The translations under genes were made by a program, and so were the position numbers. Positions 33,219 through 41,239 of a stretch of DNA of 64,000 bases are shown here, one piece after another (positions within the stretch are counted from its first letter, which is position 1; each line of letters starts with the position of its first letter). This DNA is from Noviherbaspirillum sp965974465 (GTDB taxonomy: Bacteria; Pseudomonadota; Gammaproteobacteria; Burkholderiales; Burkholderiaceae_D), in NCBI GenBank assembly GCA_965974465.1, contig CBHCMF010000001.1, positions 24,782 through 88,781 on the forward strand, read 5' to 3'. The notes below the pieces were generated by a model. That model saw only the letters and a list, made by a program, of their open reading frames with translations. It did no database searches and had not been told where the DNA came from.

Positions 33219-33890
33219 GTGAAGCACGCGGCCAATGCAGAGTACAGCAGCCTTCCAGCCCGTGGGCTGACAGAAAAGATTCTGTCATCGCAGCGACGCA
33301 AAATGTTCGACGCCTTCATGATGTTCAGACAAGGGCCTGCAACTGAGGCAGTACTCCATCTTTACATGAGGCCGACGCCACCATTCGGGAACACTGACTA
33401 TCTGAGCGCCTGGAGTGATCCGCAGGCCAAAATACATATCACCGCATGCGAAATGGAGCCCCCGGTCGCAGGCAGGAAAACGCAGGACACACGCCTAGCT
33501 TATGGCGATGGGGCGTTCGACTGGGTGTTCTGTAATGAAGTGCTGGAGCATGCCGGTCCAGCAGAGCGGCAATATGCATTGGTGCATGAACTGTATCGCG
33601 TAGCGCGCAAAGGCGTATTTCTGACCACCGCCAATCGCCGCCATCCCCTCGAATTCAAGACGGGGATACCTCTTCTCCATCGACTGCCTGACGCCTGGTG
33701 GCGACGCCTCCTCAAATGGATTGGAAAGAGTGAGTGGGCATCCGAGTCCATGCTCAATCTGCTCGACGCCTCGGCGCTCTATCGCATTGCCAGCCTGTTG
33801 CCAGGCAAACCAGCGCACGACGTTGGACACAAGCGCGTATTTGGCATCAAGGCGCATTTCTTCTTGATGATACAGAAGCAGAAAGTTTGA
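33219..33890 (+). CDS. Class I SAM-dependent methyltransferase-like protein
   Basis: The GTG start is supported by AAGGGAGC upstream. The 223-residue protein has the later motifs of the class I methyltransferase fold: LAYGDGAFDWVFCNEVLEHA (motif IV with the E-V-x-E-H helix), then ELYRVARKGVFLTTANRRHP. The glycine-rich motif I normally found before it is weak; the first 75 residues are atypical. This pattern resembles Methyltransf_11 proteins acting on lipid or small-molecule substrates. The substrate is unknown. Confidence 0.75.
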   Translation: MKHAANAEYSSLPARGLTEKILSSQRRKMFDAFMMFRQGPATEAVLHLYMRPTPPFGNTDYLSAWSDPQAKIHITACEMEPPVAGRKTQDTRLAYGDGAFDWVFCNEVLEHAGPAERQYALVHELYRVARKGVFLTTANRRHPLEFKTGIPLLHRLPDAWWRRLLKWIGKSEWASESMLNLLDASALYRIASLLPGKPAHDVGHKRVFGIKAHFFLMIQKQKV

Positions 33891-33901
33891 CTACTTCTGG
33901 T

Positions 33902-34321
33902 TCAGTGTTGCCGTTCGAAGGTCAGGATATCGCCTTCGAGCGAAGCAAGACAGTCAAAGGCCAGATCCAGAACATTGAGTGATGCGTCAACCGGGTTATC
34001 CCACGCATCGCGCGCGGCGATGGCAGCATTGTAGTGCTGCAGCGCCGCGAGCAATTCGTCGGTGCGTTCAGAAATGCCGCCGGCCTGTCCTGGTGGAATG
34101 TATGTCCGGAACGCCGAACCCAGTGCATCCAGTTTGCGCCCAATGATGCGCAGGTTGAACGCCAGCACAAGCGCATGCACATTCGGATCATAGAAATCGG
34201 CATGTGTCGATTTGAGTGCAAGCTGTTTCTCATGCATCGATTGCGCATAATCGAGCGCGTCCTCAATACTGCGATATTGCGCATAGAGTGGGCCGGGCGG
34301 ATAGAGTAGATTGAGGGGCAT
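33902..34321 (-). CDS. Hypothetical protein, 139 residues
   Basis: A soluble, mostly helical protein without signal peptide (DALDYAQSMHEKQLALKS and FNLRIIGRKLDALGSAFRTY). No family recognised. It lies 30 bases downstream of ettA on the same strand, so it may be co-transcribed with it, and it converges with the methyltransferase gene with only 11 bases between stops. Confidence 0.6.
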   Translation of the reverse strand: MPLNLLYPPGPLYAQYRSIEDALDYAQSMHEKQLALKSTHADFYDPNVHALVLAFNLRIIGRKLDALGSAFRTYIPPGQAGGISERTDELLAALQHYNAAIAARDAWDNPVDASLNVLDLAFDCLASLEGDILTFERQH

Positions 34322-34351
34322 CAGATTCCGTCACCGGCACTCCAGCAATAA

Positions 34352-36019
34352 TCAGCGCGTAATCGGCTTATATCGAATCCGCTTTGGCTTCGCTCCTTCC
34401 TCACCCAAGCGCTTCTTTTTGTCCGCTTCATATTCCTGGTAGTTCCCGTCAAAGAACACCACGTGCGAATCCCCTTCGAAAGCGAGGATATGGGTAGCAA
34501 TCCGATCCAGGAACCAACGATCATGTGAGATCACCATCACGCTGCCTGCAAACTCCAGCAATGCATCTTCCAGTGCGCGTAGTGTTTCCACATCGAGGTC
34601 GTTCGACGGTTCGTCCAGCAGCAGAACGTTGCCGCCCATGAGTAACGTCTTTGCCAAGTGCAGCCGGCCGCGTTCACCGCCGGACAGATTGCCAACAATC
34701 TTCTGCTGGTCTGAGCCCTTGAAGTTGAAGCGGCCCAGATAGGCGCGTGACGGCATCTCGAAGCGGCCAACGGTGAGGAGGTCGGCGCCGTTCGACACGT
34801 CTTCCCACACAGTCTTCTTGTTGCCCAGATCTTCACGTGACTGATCGACCAGGGAAAGTTTGACGGTCGGTCCAATCACCACTTCACCGCTGTCCGGCAT
34901 CTCCTTGCCAGCGATCATCTTGAACAAAGTGGATTTACCTGCACCATTGGGGCCGATGATGCCGACAATCGCCCCAGCCGGTATCTTAAAACTAAGGTTG
35001 TCGATAAGCAGGCGATCGCCAAAGGCCTTACTCACATTTTTGAATTCGATCACTTCATTGCCGAGTCGCTCTGCTACGGGGATGAAGATTTCTTGCGTTT
35101 CGTTACGCTTTTGGTATTCATGCTCGCTCAACTCGTTAAAGCGAGCTAGACGCGCTTTGCTCTTGGCTTGGCGTCCCTTCGGATTTTGGCGCACCCATTC
35201 CAATTCCTTCTGGATGGTTTTCTGACGTGCGGATTCTGCAGCTTCTTCCTGCTTTAGGCGGGCTTCTTTCTGTTCCAGCCAGGAACTGTAGTTGCCCTTC
35301 CATGGAATACCGTGACCACGGTCGAGTTCCAGGATCCATTCAGCAGCGTTATCGAGGAAGTAGCGATCGTGTGTGATGCCGACCACTGTGCCGGGAAAGC
35401 GCTGCAAGAATTGCTCCAGCCATTCCACCGATTCCGCATCGAGGTGGTTGGTTGGTTCATCCAGCAGCAGCATGTCGGGTTTGGACAGCAGTAACTTACA
35501 TAGTGCGACACGGCGCTTCTCGCCACCGGACAGTACGCCGATCTTTGCGTCCCAAGGCGGTAGACGCAACGCGTCGGCTGCCATTTCGAGCTGCTGGTTC
35601 AGCGTGTTGCCGTCGGAGGCAGCGATGATCGCTTCCAAGCGCGCCTGTTCCGCAGCGAGCGCATCAAAGTCAGCGTCCGGTTCAGCGTAAGCGGCATACA
35701 CGGCATCGAGCTTAGCCTGTGCCTCGAATACTTCACCAAGCGCGGACTCGACCGCTTGGCGCACTGTTTGTTCTGGATCGAGCTGCGGTTCTTGCGGCAA
35801 GTAACCAATGTTCAGTCCTGGCATCGGCACGGCTTCGCCTTCGATTTCCTTGTCGATACCAGCCATGATTTTGAGCAGCGTCGATTTACCGGAGCCGTTC
35901 AGTCCAAGTACGCCGATCTTGGCACCGGGGAAGAATGACAACGAAATATCTTTGAGAATCTGGCGCTTGGGCGGGACGATTTTGCCCACGCGATTCATGG
36001 TGTAGACGTATTGAGCCAT
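34352..36019 (-). CDS. ettA: Energy-dependent translational throttle protein EttA (ABC-F)
   Basis: The 555-residue ABC-F ATPase starts with the typical MAQYVYTMNRVGKIVPPKRQ. It has two ABC domains: first Walker A GLNGSGKST (about residue 40) and signature LSGGEKRRVALCK; second Walker A GPNGAGKST and signature LSGGERGRLHLAK. The linker carries the EttA-type arm and basic helix (KGRQAKSKARLARFNELSEH). EttA binds the ribosomal E site and gates the first peptide bond according to the ATP/ADP ratio. Length and motifs are standard. Confidence 0.95.
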   Translation of the reverse strand: MAQYVYTMNRVGKIVPPKRQILKDISLSFFPGAKIGVLGLNGSGKSTLLKIMAGIDKEIEGEAVPMPGLNIGYLPQEPQLDPEQTVRQAVESALGEVFEAQAKLDAVYAAYAEPDADFDALAAEQARLEAIIAASDGNTLNQQLEMAADALRLPPWDAKIGVLSGGEKRRVALCKLLLSKPDMLLLDEPTNHLDAESVEWLEQFLQRFPGTVVGITHDRYFLDNAAEWILELDRGHGIPWKGNYSSWLEQKEARLKQEEAAESARQKTIQKELEWVRQNPKGRQAKSKARLARFNELSEHEYQKRNETQEIFIPVAERLGNEVIEFKNVSKAFGDRLLIDNLSFKIPAGAIVGIIGPNGAGKSTLFKMIAGKEMPDSGEVVIGPTVKLSLVDQSREDLGNKKTVWEDVSNGADLLTVGRFEMPSRAYLGRFNFKGSDQQKIVGNLSGGERGRLHLAKTLLMGGNVLLLDEPSNDLDVETLRALEDALLEFAGSVMVISHDRWFLDRIATHILAFEGDSHVVFFDGNYQEYEADKKKRLGEEGAKPKRIRYKPITR

Positions 36020-36103
36020 TTACTTTATGACAAAGGGGGATGAGAAAACAAATAGGATACGATAGATCAGGAGCTTCCTGCAGAATCGAGGAGGTCCAAA
36101 TGG

Positions 36104-36991
36104 TCAGATTTTTTGTTCAATCGACTTGGCGGCCCAATTCTGCCACAGGCCTTCCAGCGAATACACCGCCAGTGCGCTCCAAATCAGCGCGAAGCCCATC
36201 AGCCGTGTGCTGTCAAAGGGTTCATGGTACAGCCACACCCCCAACAGTAACTGCAACGTTGGGCCGATATACTGCAGCAGACCGAGCAGCGATAACGGGA
36301 TGCGGCGCGCACCAGCGGCGAATAGCAGCAGCGGAATTGCCGTGATCGGGCCGGCAGCAATTAACAGAAGCTGCGATGCCGTCGAAGCCGTACTAAAGCT
36401 GTTGTGTCCACCGAGCGTTAGTATCAACAGATAGCCGAAAGCCAGCGGAAACAGTAGCAAGATCTCCAGTGCCAAACCCTCCAGCGCACCAAGCGCAGCT
36501 GTCTTGCGCAGAAGACCATACAGCCCAAAGCTCAATGCCAGTAGCAACGCAATCCACGGTAGACCGCCATGCCAAGTCAACGATACCACGCCGCCGGCAG
36601 CAAGAGCGACCGCTGCCCATTGCCATGGTCGCAATCGTTCGCGCAGGACCAGCGAACCAAGCAACACATTGAAGAGTGGATTGATGAAGTAGCCCAGGCT
36701 GGACTCAACCACATGGCCACTGTTGACTGCCCAGATATAGATGAGCCAGTTACTCGACAGCAGAAGAGCGCTTGCGCCAAATCCCGCTAACACTTTGGGC
36801 TTGCGCAGCACCGGGCCAAGCCATGCCCACTGTTTGCGCCACGTTAGTACGATGAGGATAAAGACGAGTGACCATACTATGCGGTGCAGCAGAATCTCCA
36901 TCGACGGAATCTCCTGCAGCGACTTAAAATACAGCGGAAACACGCCCCATATCGTGTAAGCGGTGGCAGCGTACAGAGCTCCAATATTCAT
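36104..36991 (-). CDS. rarD: RarD family transporter (EamA superfamily)
   Basis: The 295-residue, ten-helix inner-membrane protein begins with GALYAATAYTIWGVFPLYFK and includes EILLHRIVWSLVFILIVLTW and SSNWLIYIWAVNSGHVVESS then LGYFINPLFNVLLGSLVLRE, the blocks typical of RarD. Members are presumed metabolite exporters; the original chloramphenicol-resistance link is weak. It lies 84 bases downstream of ettA's start and on the same strand. The 240 bases between its start and tssL show nothing recognisable. Confidence 0.9.
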   Translation of the reverse strand: MNIGALYAATAYTIWGVFPLYFKSLQEIPSMEILLHRIVWSLVFILIVLTWRKQWAWLGPVLRKPKVLAGFGASALLLSSNWLIYIWAVNSGHVVESSLGYFINPLFNVLLGSLVLRERLRPWQWAAVALAAGGVVSLTWHGGLPWIALLLALSFGLYGLLRKTAALGALEGLALEILLLFPLAFGYLLILTLGGHNSFSTASTASQLLLIAAGPITAIPLLLFAAGARRIPLSLLGLLQYIGPTLQLLLGVWLYHEPFDSTRLMGFALIWSALAVYSLEGLWQNWAAKSIEQKI

Positions 36992-37231
36992 GGCGGGCGG
37001 TTAGACGTAAAAGCAATCGGATAGGATACGGTCCGTCATCGCAATGGGGATGGCGCCGTTTGCTTCAGAGCACTTATTATCCCAGCAATTATGTGTGCCC
37101 GCTTGCGGCAGGGGCACAGACAGGCGCGCATCAACCATTAAATAGGTGGCAGATCTCCAGCCCGAGATGCTGATGAATACGTCCCATTCCCATAGTGAAC
37201 AGGGCCTGCGGGCTGTTACGCCATGAGTCGG

Positions 37232-38026
37232 TTACATTGTCTTGACCGTTTTGTCCGCGTCGCCCTCTGAGGTCGTCGGCTTGTTTAATGCGGGGACATT
37301 CAAAGTAGGTTTGCTTTGGATATTCCTCAGACCCTTGACATTACCGTTCAGCAAAGTCAAATACACCAAAAACACCGCAACACCGACCCCAGCCAGCAAC
37401 GCAAAGAAGAGCCACAATGGCAATTCATGGCGCACATATTGTTTAAAACGTTGTGGCAATCTCCAGTTTGGCGCAAATTCTGCCTTGCCACCACGCGCAT
37501 GCGTAATTTCCTGATTGATGCGACTGATTAAGTAATTAAGTTTTTCAGTGCCTTCCAGCAGATACTTGCCTTGGAATCCGAGTAGCAGGCAGGTATGAAA
37601 CACTTCTAGTGCTTCAATATTGGCAACGGGATCCGTACGCAGAAGTTCCAGCTTATCGAAAAAACGGTCACCGGCAAGGTGTTCGCCAAACATGCGCAGC
37701 TGTAGCGGTGCCCGTTCCCAGTCTTCACGGATACTAAAGTCAGACGAAAGGATGATTTCGTCCATCAAGGCGCAGAAAGCGTACTTCGCGTCCGCTACTG
37801 ACTGCTGCGGTTTGCCGAGATTACGCGCGTTCTTTTCAAATTGGGCAAGAAACTGTTCGACTCGTTTATTGAATTCGTTGGCGGAATTTGGGGCATTTCC
37901 ACTTTGCAGAAGGAATAGAAGATAGATGCCGTCTTCCAGCATGTCCTTCAGTGTAAGAGTGAAGGTCTTGGCTGGCTCGGCGGCTGTTTGGGCTGTCGCC
38001 GGCATGGCGATGGCACTTGATGTCAT
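37232..38026 (-). CDS. tssL: Type VI secretion inner-membrane protein TssL (DotU/IcmH)
   Basis: The 264-residue protein has the helical cytoplasmic DotU domain (about 30-190, with VADAKYAFCALMDEIILSSD and the FREHLAGDRFFDKLE-like block seen as MFGEHLAGDRFFDKLELL) and a single C-terminal membrane helix (about 203-226) with a short periplasmic tail. It forms the membrane complex with TssM and TssJ. There is no C-terminal peptidoglycan-binding domain, so cell-wall anchoring must come from another protein, possibly the OmpA-like lipoprotein at 49648. It is last in the leftward tssJ-tssK-tssL arm, 24 bases after tssK. Confidence 0.95.
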   Translation of the reverse strand: MTSSAIAMPATAQTAAEPAKTFTLTLKDMLEDGIYLLFLLQSGNAPNSANEFNKRVEQFLAQFEKNARNLGKPQQSVADAKYAFCALMDEIILSSDFSIREDWERAPLQLRMFGEHLAGDRFFDKLELLRTDPVANIEALEVFHTCLLLGFQGKYLLEGTEKLNYLISRINQEITHARGGKAEFAPNWRLPQRFKQYVRHELPLWLFFALLAGVGVAVFLVYLTLLNGNVKGLRNIQSKPTLNVPALNKPTTSEGDADKTVKTM

Positions 38027-38050
38027 AGGTAAGGCTCCAGGTCGTTGTCG

Positions 38051-39397
38051 TTAGCGGAACACTGCAATGAGTTCGAGCTTCAGTTCCAACAATGTCTGAG
38101 GGACATAAATACAGATGCTGCGCGCCTTGATCATGCGCTCGAAAATCTGCCCTTGCGGCTCGATGGCGAAATAGTGATTGCCGACGCGTACCGGGATCGC
38201 GGTAGGCGTTTGTGTCGCGTGCGCCAGGCGAGCACCGGGCAGCGCCGAATTGAGGATTTTTTCCACGTCATCCGGCGAACCGACTTTCAACTTCATGGGA
38301 ACCGTATCGAGTAGCTGGGTGGTGGGCATTTCGCTCGATACTGACAGATAGAAATCGACGTTCTCAATCAGGCGCTCGCTCTCCAGACGTCCAACAAAGA
38401 ATGACGGCTTGGTATTGATCAGCGGGATGATTGCGTAACGATTCGAGATCACGGTCTCCAGCAGTTCGCGCAGGATCGTATCAATCTTGCTGAATACCTG
38501 TGTCAAGTTCAGATGATCATAGGAAGGAATGTCGCTCAGCGAGAGTGATGATGAAAATGTCATCAGTTCACCACACAACTGCGCAAGCAAAGCGTAGAGT
38601 GCTTCTGGGTGCGCGCCGTTCCGGAACAAGTGATTCAACAGCGGGAACGTCCGATTAACGGTATGCAACAACCAGAATGAAGAAATGTCAGAGGTTCCAT
38701 ACTCGACCACACTCTTGACGCGTTCACGATGTGCACCGGTGAGCGCTTGGCTTTTGACAAGCAGGATATCAAGCAGGCGGCGGATCATGGTGCCCAACAG
38801 CGCAGATCCTTGTAATGTCACCAAGGGGGCGACATAGGCTTCGTCGACTGTCCAGACGCCGGTCGCGTTCTTGCACAGACGGGCAATCGGTATGCATTGA
38901 TAGCCGTCGCGGTTTTCCTGTTCGACCAGGAGTCGTATGTTAGCCCGTAGTGCTGTGACCTCCGTTTCCAGTGCATTGGTGTACAGATCGGGCACTGCAA
39001 CTTGCTCTGACGAAAAACGTGCCGGGCGCGACGTCGCTGCATGCGGATCGCTGCTGTTTCCACCGAAGGCGTTGAGGACAGGAAGGCAGGCAAATATTCG
39101 CGTTTCTGTCCCGAGTTGAGGAATATCAGCAAGACTGCGTGCAGCAGGAAGTGGATCATTTCCAGGCGCGGAAATATGCATGCCGTCTTGATAGATCAGG
39201 TCCAGAGCGTTGACGCGCAGCAGGCCCGCACGCAGCGCATCGGAATCGATGTCGACGCTGCGAATTCCCCAGGGATGGGCATGTATCTGGCGTAAGACCT
39301 GTGCTATAGCCTGTTCGGTGAACAGCTCTTGCTGTTGAAAATGTTGTGGCCGAAGGAACATGCCTTCGCCCCATAAAACGCGATTAACACGCAACAT
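38051..39397 (-). CDS. tssK: Type VI secretion baseplate linker TssK
   Basis: The 448-residue protein opens with the family hallmark VLWGEGMFLRPQHFQQQELF and has the SYDHLNLTQVFSKIDTILRE and TKPSFFVGRLESERLI blocks, then the C-terminal domain (LPGARLAHATQTPTAIPVRV, YFAIEPQGQIFERMIK). TssK trimers connect the baseplate to the TssJLM membrane complex. AGGA lies before the ATG. Length is normal. It is the only baseplate-related gene in the window. Confidence 0.96.
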   Translation of the reverse strand: MLRVNRVLWGEGMFLRPQHFQQQELFTEQAIAQVLRQIHAHPWGIRSVDIDSDALRAGLLRVNALDLIYQDGMHISAPGNDPLPAARSLADIPQLGTETRIFACLPVLNAFGGNSSDPHAATSRPARFSSEQVAVPDLYTNALETEVTALRANIRLLVEQENRDGYQCIPIARLCKNATGVWTVDEAYVAPLVTLQGSALLGTMIRRLLDILLVKSQALTGAHRERVKSVVEYGTSDISSFWLLHTVNRTFPLLNHLFRNGAHPEALYALLAQLCGELMTFSSSLSLSDIPSYDHLNLTQVFSKIDTILRELLETVISNRYAIIPLINTKPSFFVGRLESERLIENVDFYLSVSSEMPTTQLLDTVPMKLKVGSPDDVEKILNSALPGARLAHATQTPTAIPVRVGNHYFAIEPQGQIFERMIKARSICIYVPQTLLELKLELIAVFR

Positions 39398-39517
39398 AGA
39401 GATCCTGATAGAGGCGATTCGTAAGGGCTAGCTGATACGGTTTGCTTTTTCGTTTAAGTAACGGCGCGTTGCTAGTGTTGGGTGGAGTAAGTTATCCATA
39501 CCCACAGCATGCTCGTG

Positions 39518-40147
39518 TTAGGGTTTGCTCGTAACCAGAGGCTCAATTTTTTTGATGACATCCATCACGCCACTTCGCTTGGTGGCTTGAGCGGAAGACG
39601 TAGGGCGATGATCAAATGTGGCGCAAGTCGGTTTAGCTTGGGCCGGCTGTCCAGGAATCAGAGTCGGTTTGCCGCTGAGCAAAGAAATGTAGCAGTCTTG
39701 TACCTTGAAATTCAGTCCGTCACTGCGGACTTTGTCGGCGTCGACGAGAAGCCGCCAGTAGTGCGGGTCGGGTTGCCGGAAAAAGGCAACGATGCCGACA
39801 TGTTTTGTATCTTCTTTGAGTTTGTCCGTGCTGGCATATTTTGCGCCCGGCACCATCATGATTTCATTCTTTTCCAAGAGATCTTGGCCTAACAATTCGG
39901 CTGCCGTTCTGCCGCTGGCTAACGTATCAAATGTGAGCTTTGAAAACTCACTGGCGTCTTTCAGCTGATAAACGTGCACGACAACCGACAGCGGCTTGCC
40001 GCTGATATCACGATTGACGATGGGATCAGCCTCGCCTTTGATTTCATAAGTCTTCGGCCCGGATGCGCAACCTGCCAATACAAGTACTCCCAATAAACCC
40101 GTGCCAGCAAGACGGGAAAGATTGTAAATCTTACTACCAGAAAACAT
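39518..40147 (-). CDS. tssJ: Type VI secretion lipoprotein TssJ
   Basis: ATG at 40147 with GAGAGGAAAG upstream is preferred over two earlier in-frame ATGs. The 209-residue product has a lipoprotein signal with lipobox LAGC (Cys near residue 27) and a beta-sandwich with the TssJ pattern SVVVHVYQLKDASEFSKLTF, then VGIVAFFRQPDPHYWRLLVD. It is the outer-membrane anchor of the T6SS membrane complex and binds the TssM periplasmic domain. The C-terminal 45 residues extend past the usual end of the domain. Confidence 0.93.
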   Translation of the reverse strand: MFSGSKIYNLSRLAGTGLLGVLVLAGCASGPKTYEIKGEADPIVNRDISGKPLSVVVHVYQLKDASEFSKLTFDTLASGRTAAELLGQDLLEKNEIMMVPGAKYASTDKLKEDTKHVGIVAFFRQPDPHYWRLLVDADKVRSDGLNFKVQDCYISLLSGKPTLIPGQPAQAKPTCATFDHRPTSSAQATKRSGVMDVIKKIEPLVTSKP

Positions 40148-40220
40148 TGTCTTTCCTCTCATAAAGTAACGTGTCATCTGGACACTCTTCCGTTGCTATT
40201 CTTTCATTGTAAGTTTAGGT

Positions 40221-40268
40221 ATTATACAATATTGCAAAAAGGGCAATCGCTTCTGATTGTCAATATTG
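40221..40268. promoter_or_regulatory. Divergent T6SS control region with paired CAATATTG palindromes
   Basis: The 184-base gap between tssJ and the M15 peptidase gene contains an AT-rich core. A good -10 box (TATAAT) is read leftwards at 40226-40221, about 75 bases from the tssJ start; its -35 box is poor. Two copies of the palindrome CAATATTG lie at 40227-40234 and 40261-40268, 34 bases apart (about three helix turns), the second followed by GTTGAACGG. The pair flanks the likely promoters of both T6SS arms and could be a regulator's operator; the protein is unknown. Confidence 0.4.
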
Positions 40269-40331
40269 GTTGAACGGAAATTTCGCTTTTATGTGGCAAC
40301 GCAAGACGCTTTCTGAGGAGCACTTCGATGA

Positions 40332-41222
40332 GTGTGGGTCTCGTACATGCTGACAAGTGTGATTGTCAGCATGGGTTGCGTTCTGGTTCTAATGGCGTGG
40401 ATAGGATGGCGCTTTTTTCTAATGCAGCCAGTTTCCGCCAACGAGCCCACGTCCGCAGTGCCGGCAGAAACACTGCAAGTGAAGCCGCAAGTGGCAGCGG
40501 CTACGATGACGGCGGAATCGGGGGAAATGGGAGGCAAGCGATCCAACGCAAGGTGGCTGGCAAGCGCTCCATTCCGGATGCTGACGCATTGGTCGCTGTG
40601 GCTTGCCTTGCTCTTGGTCGTTACAACGGCGGCCGGCGTGCTGGCATTGTCAGGGCGATTTTCGCTTGATCCATTGAGTGCTGCAGAGCTTGGACGACAG
40701 GAGCATATACAGGCCGCATTGAATCCCGAGAAATTGGTCCCGCCACCGGCATTGCCGCCTTCGGTTTTCGCGGCAGTAGATCGACCGGGTCTGATGACTG
40801 CAGATAGAGATTGGTCGCGCCTGAATCCGGACTTTGTGCAGGACGTACTGAGAGTGTTTGCCAAGATGGAAGCTCGAGGTTATCCCCTGGTCTTGCTGGA
40901 AGGCTACCGAAGCCCTGAGCGCCAGAATGCCTTAGCAGATTCGCACGTACAGGTAACGAATGCTCGGGCATTTCAAAGTAAGCATCAATACGGCTTGGCG
41001 GTGGACGTGGCGCCGATGAAGGATGGGCGAATTGTCATTTCGGAACGCGATCCGTGGGCAATGCAAGCTTATCAGGCGCTTGGCGAGGAGGCTGAGCGAG
41101 TAGGGTTGACATGGGGCGGACGCTGGAGGCTCAAGGATTTTGGTCACATCGAAGTATCAGGGCCTCTCGCAGCAATTCTCAAGAGCAAGGGTATCGCGCG
41201 CGCTGATTCAGCCGCGCTTTAG
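40332..41222 (+). CDS. M15 family peptidase (T6SS-associated)
   Basis: The 296-residue product has two membrane segments (about 6-30 and 88-108) and a periplasmic M15 D-Ala-D-Ala carboxypeptidase/endopeptidase domain (about 155-290). Zinc ligands are visible in SKHQYGLAVDVAP (His and Asp) and FGHIEV (His). GAGGAG lies upstream of the GTG at 40332; ATG at 40347 is an alternative. It starts the rightward T6SS arm, 17 bases before tssM. M15-like enzymes such as TagX in Acinetobacter cut peptidoglycan to let the T6SS membrane complex assemble; this gene probably does the same (inference from position). Confidence 0.88.
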   Translation: MWVSYMLTSVIVSMGCVLVLMAWIGWRFFLMQPVSANEPTSAVPAETLQVKPQVAAATMTAESGEMGGKRSNARWLASAPFRMLTHWSLWLALLLVVTTAAGVLALSGRFSLDPLSAAELGRQEHIQAALNPEKLVPPPALPPSVFAAVDRPGLMTADRDWSRLNPDFVQDVLRVFAKMEARGYPLVLLEGYRSPERQNALADSHVQVTNARAFQSKHQYGLAVDVAPMKDGRIVISERDPWAMQAYQALGEEAERVGLTWGGRWRLKDFGHIEVSGPLAAILKSKGIARADSAAL

Positions 41223-41239
41223 TAATTAAAGGAAGAACT

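Noticed and set aside
32865..33227. Long upstream extension of the SemiSWEET-like frame on the minus strand
   Set aside because: The family is about 100 residues and starts right at the first membrane helix; the extension has no homologous pattern and the ATG at 32864 has a ribosome binding site.
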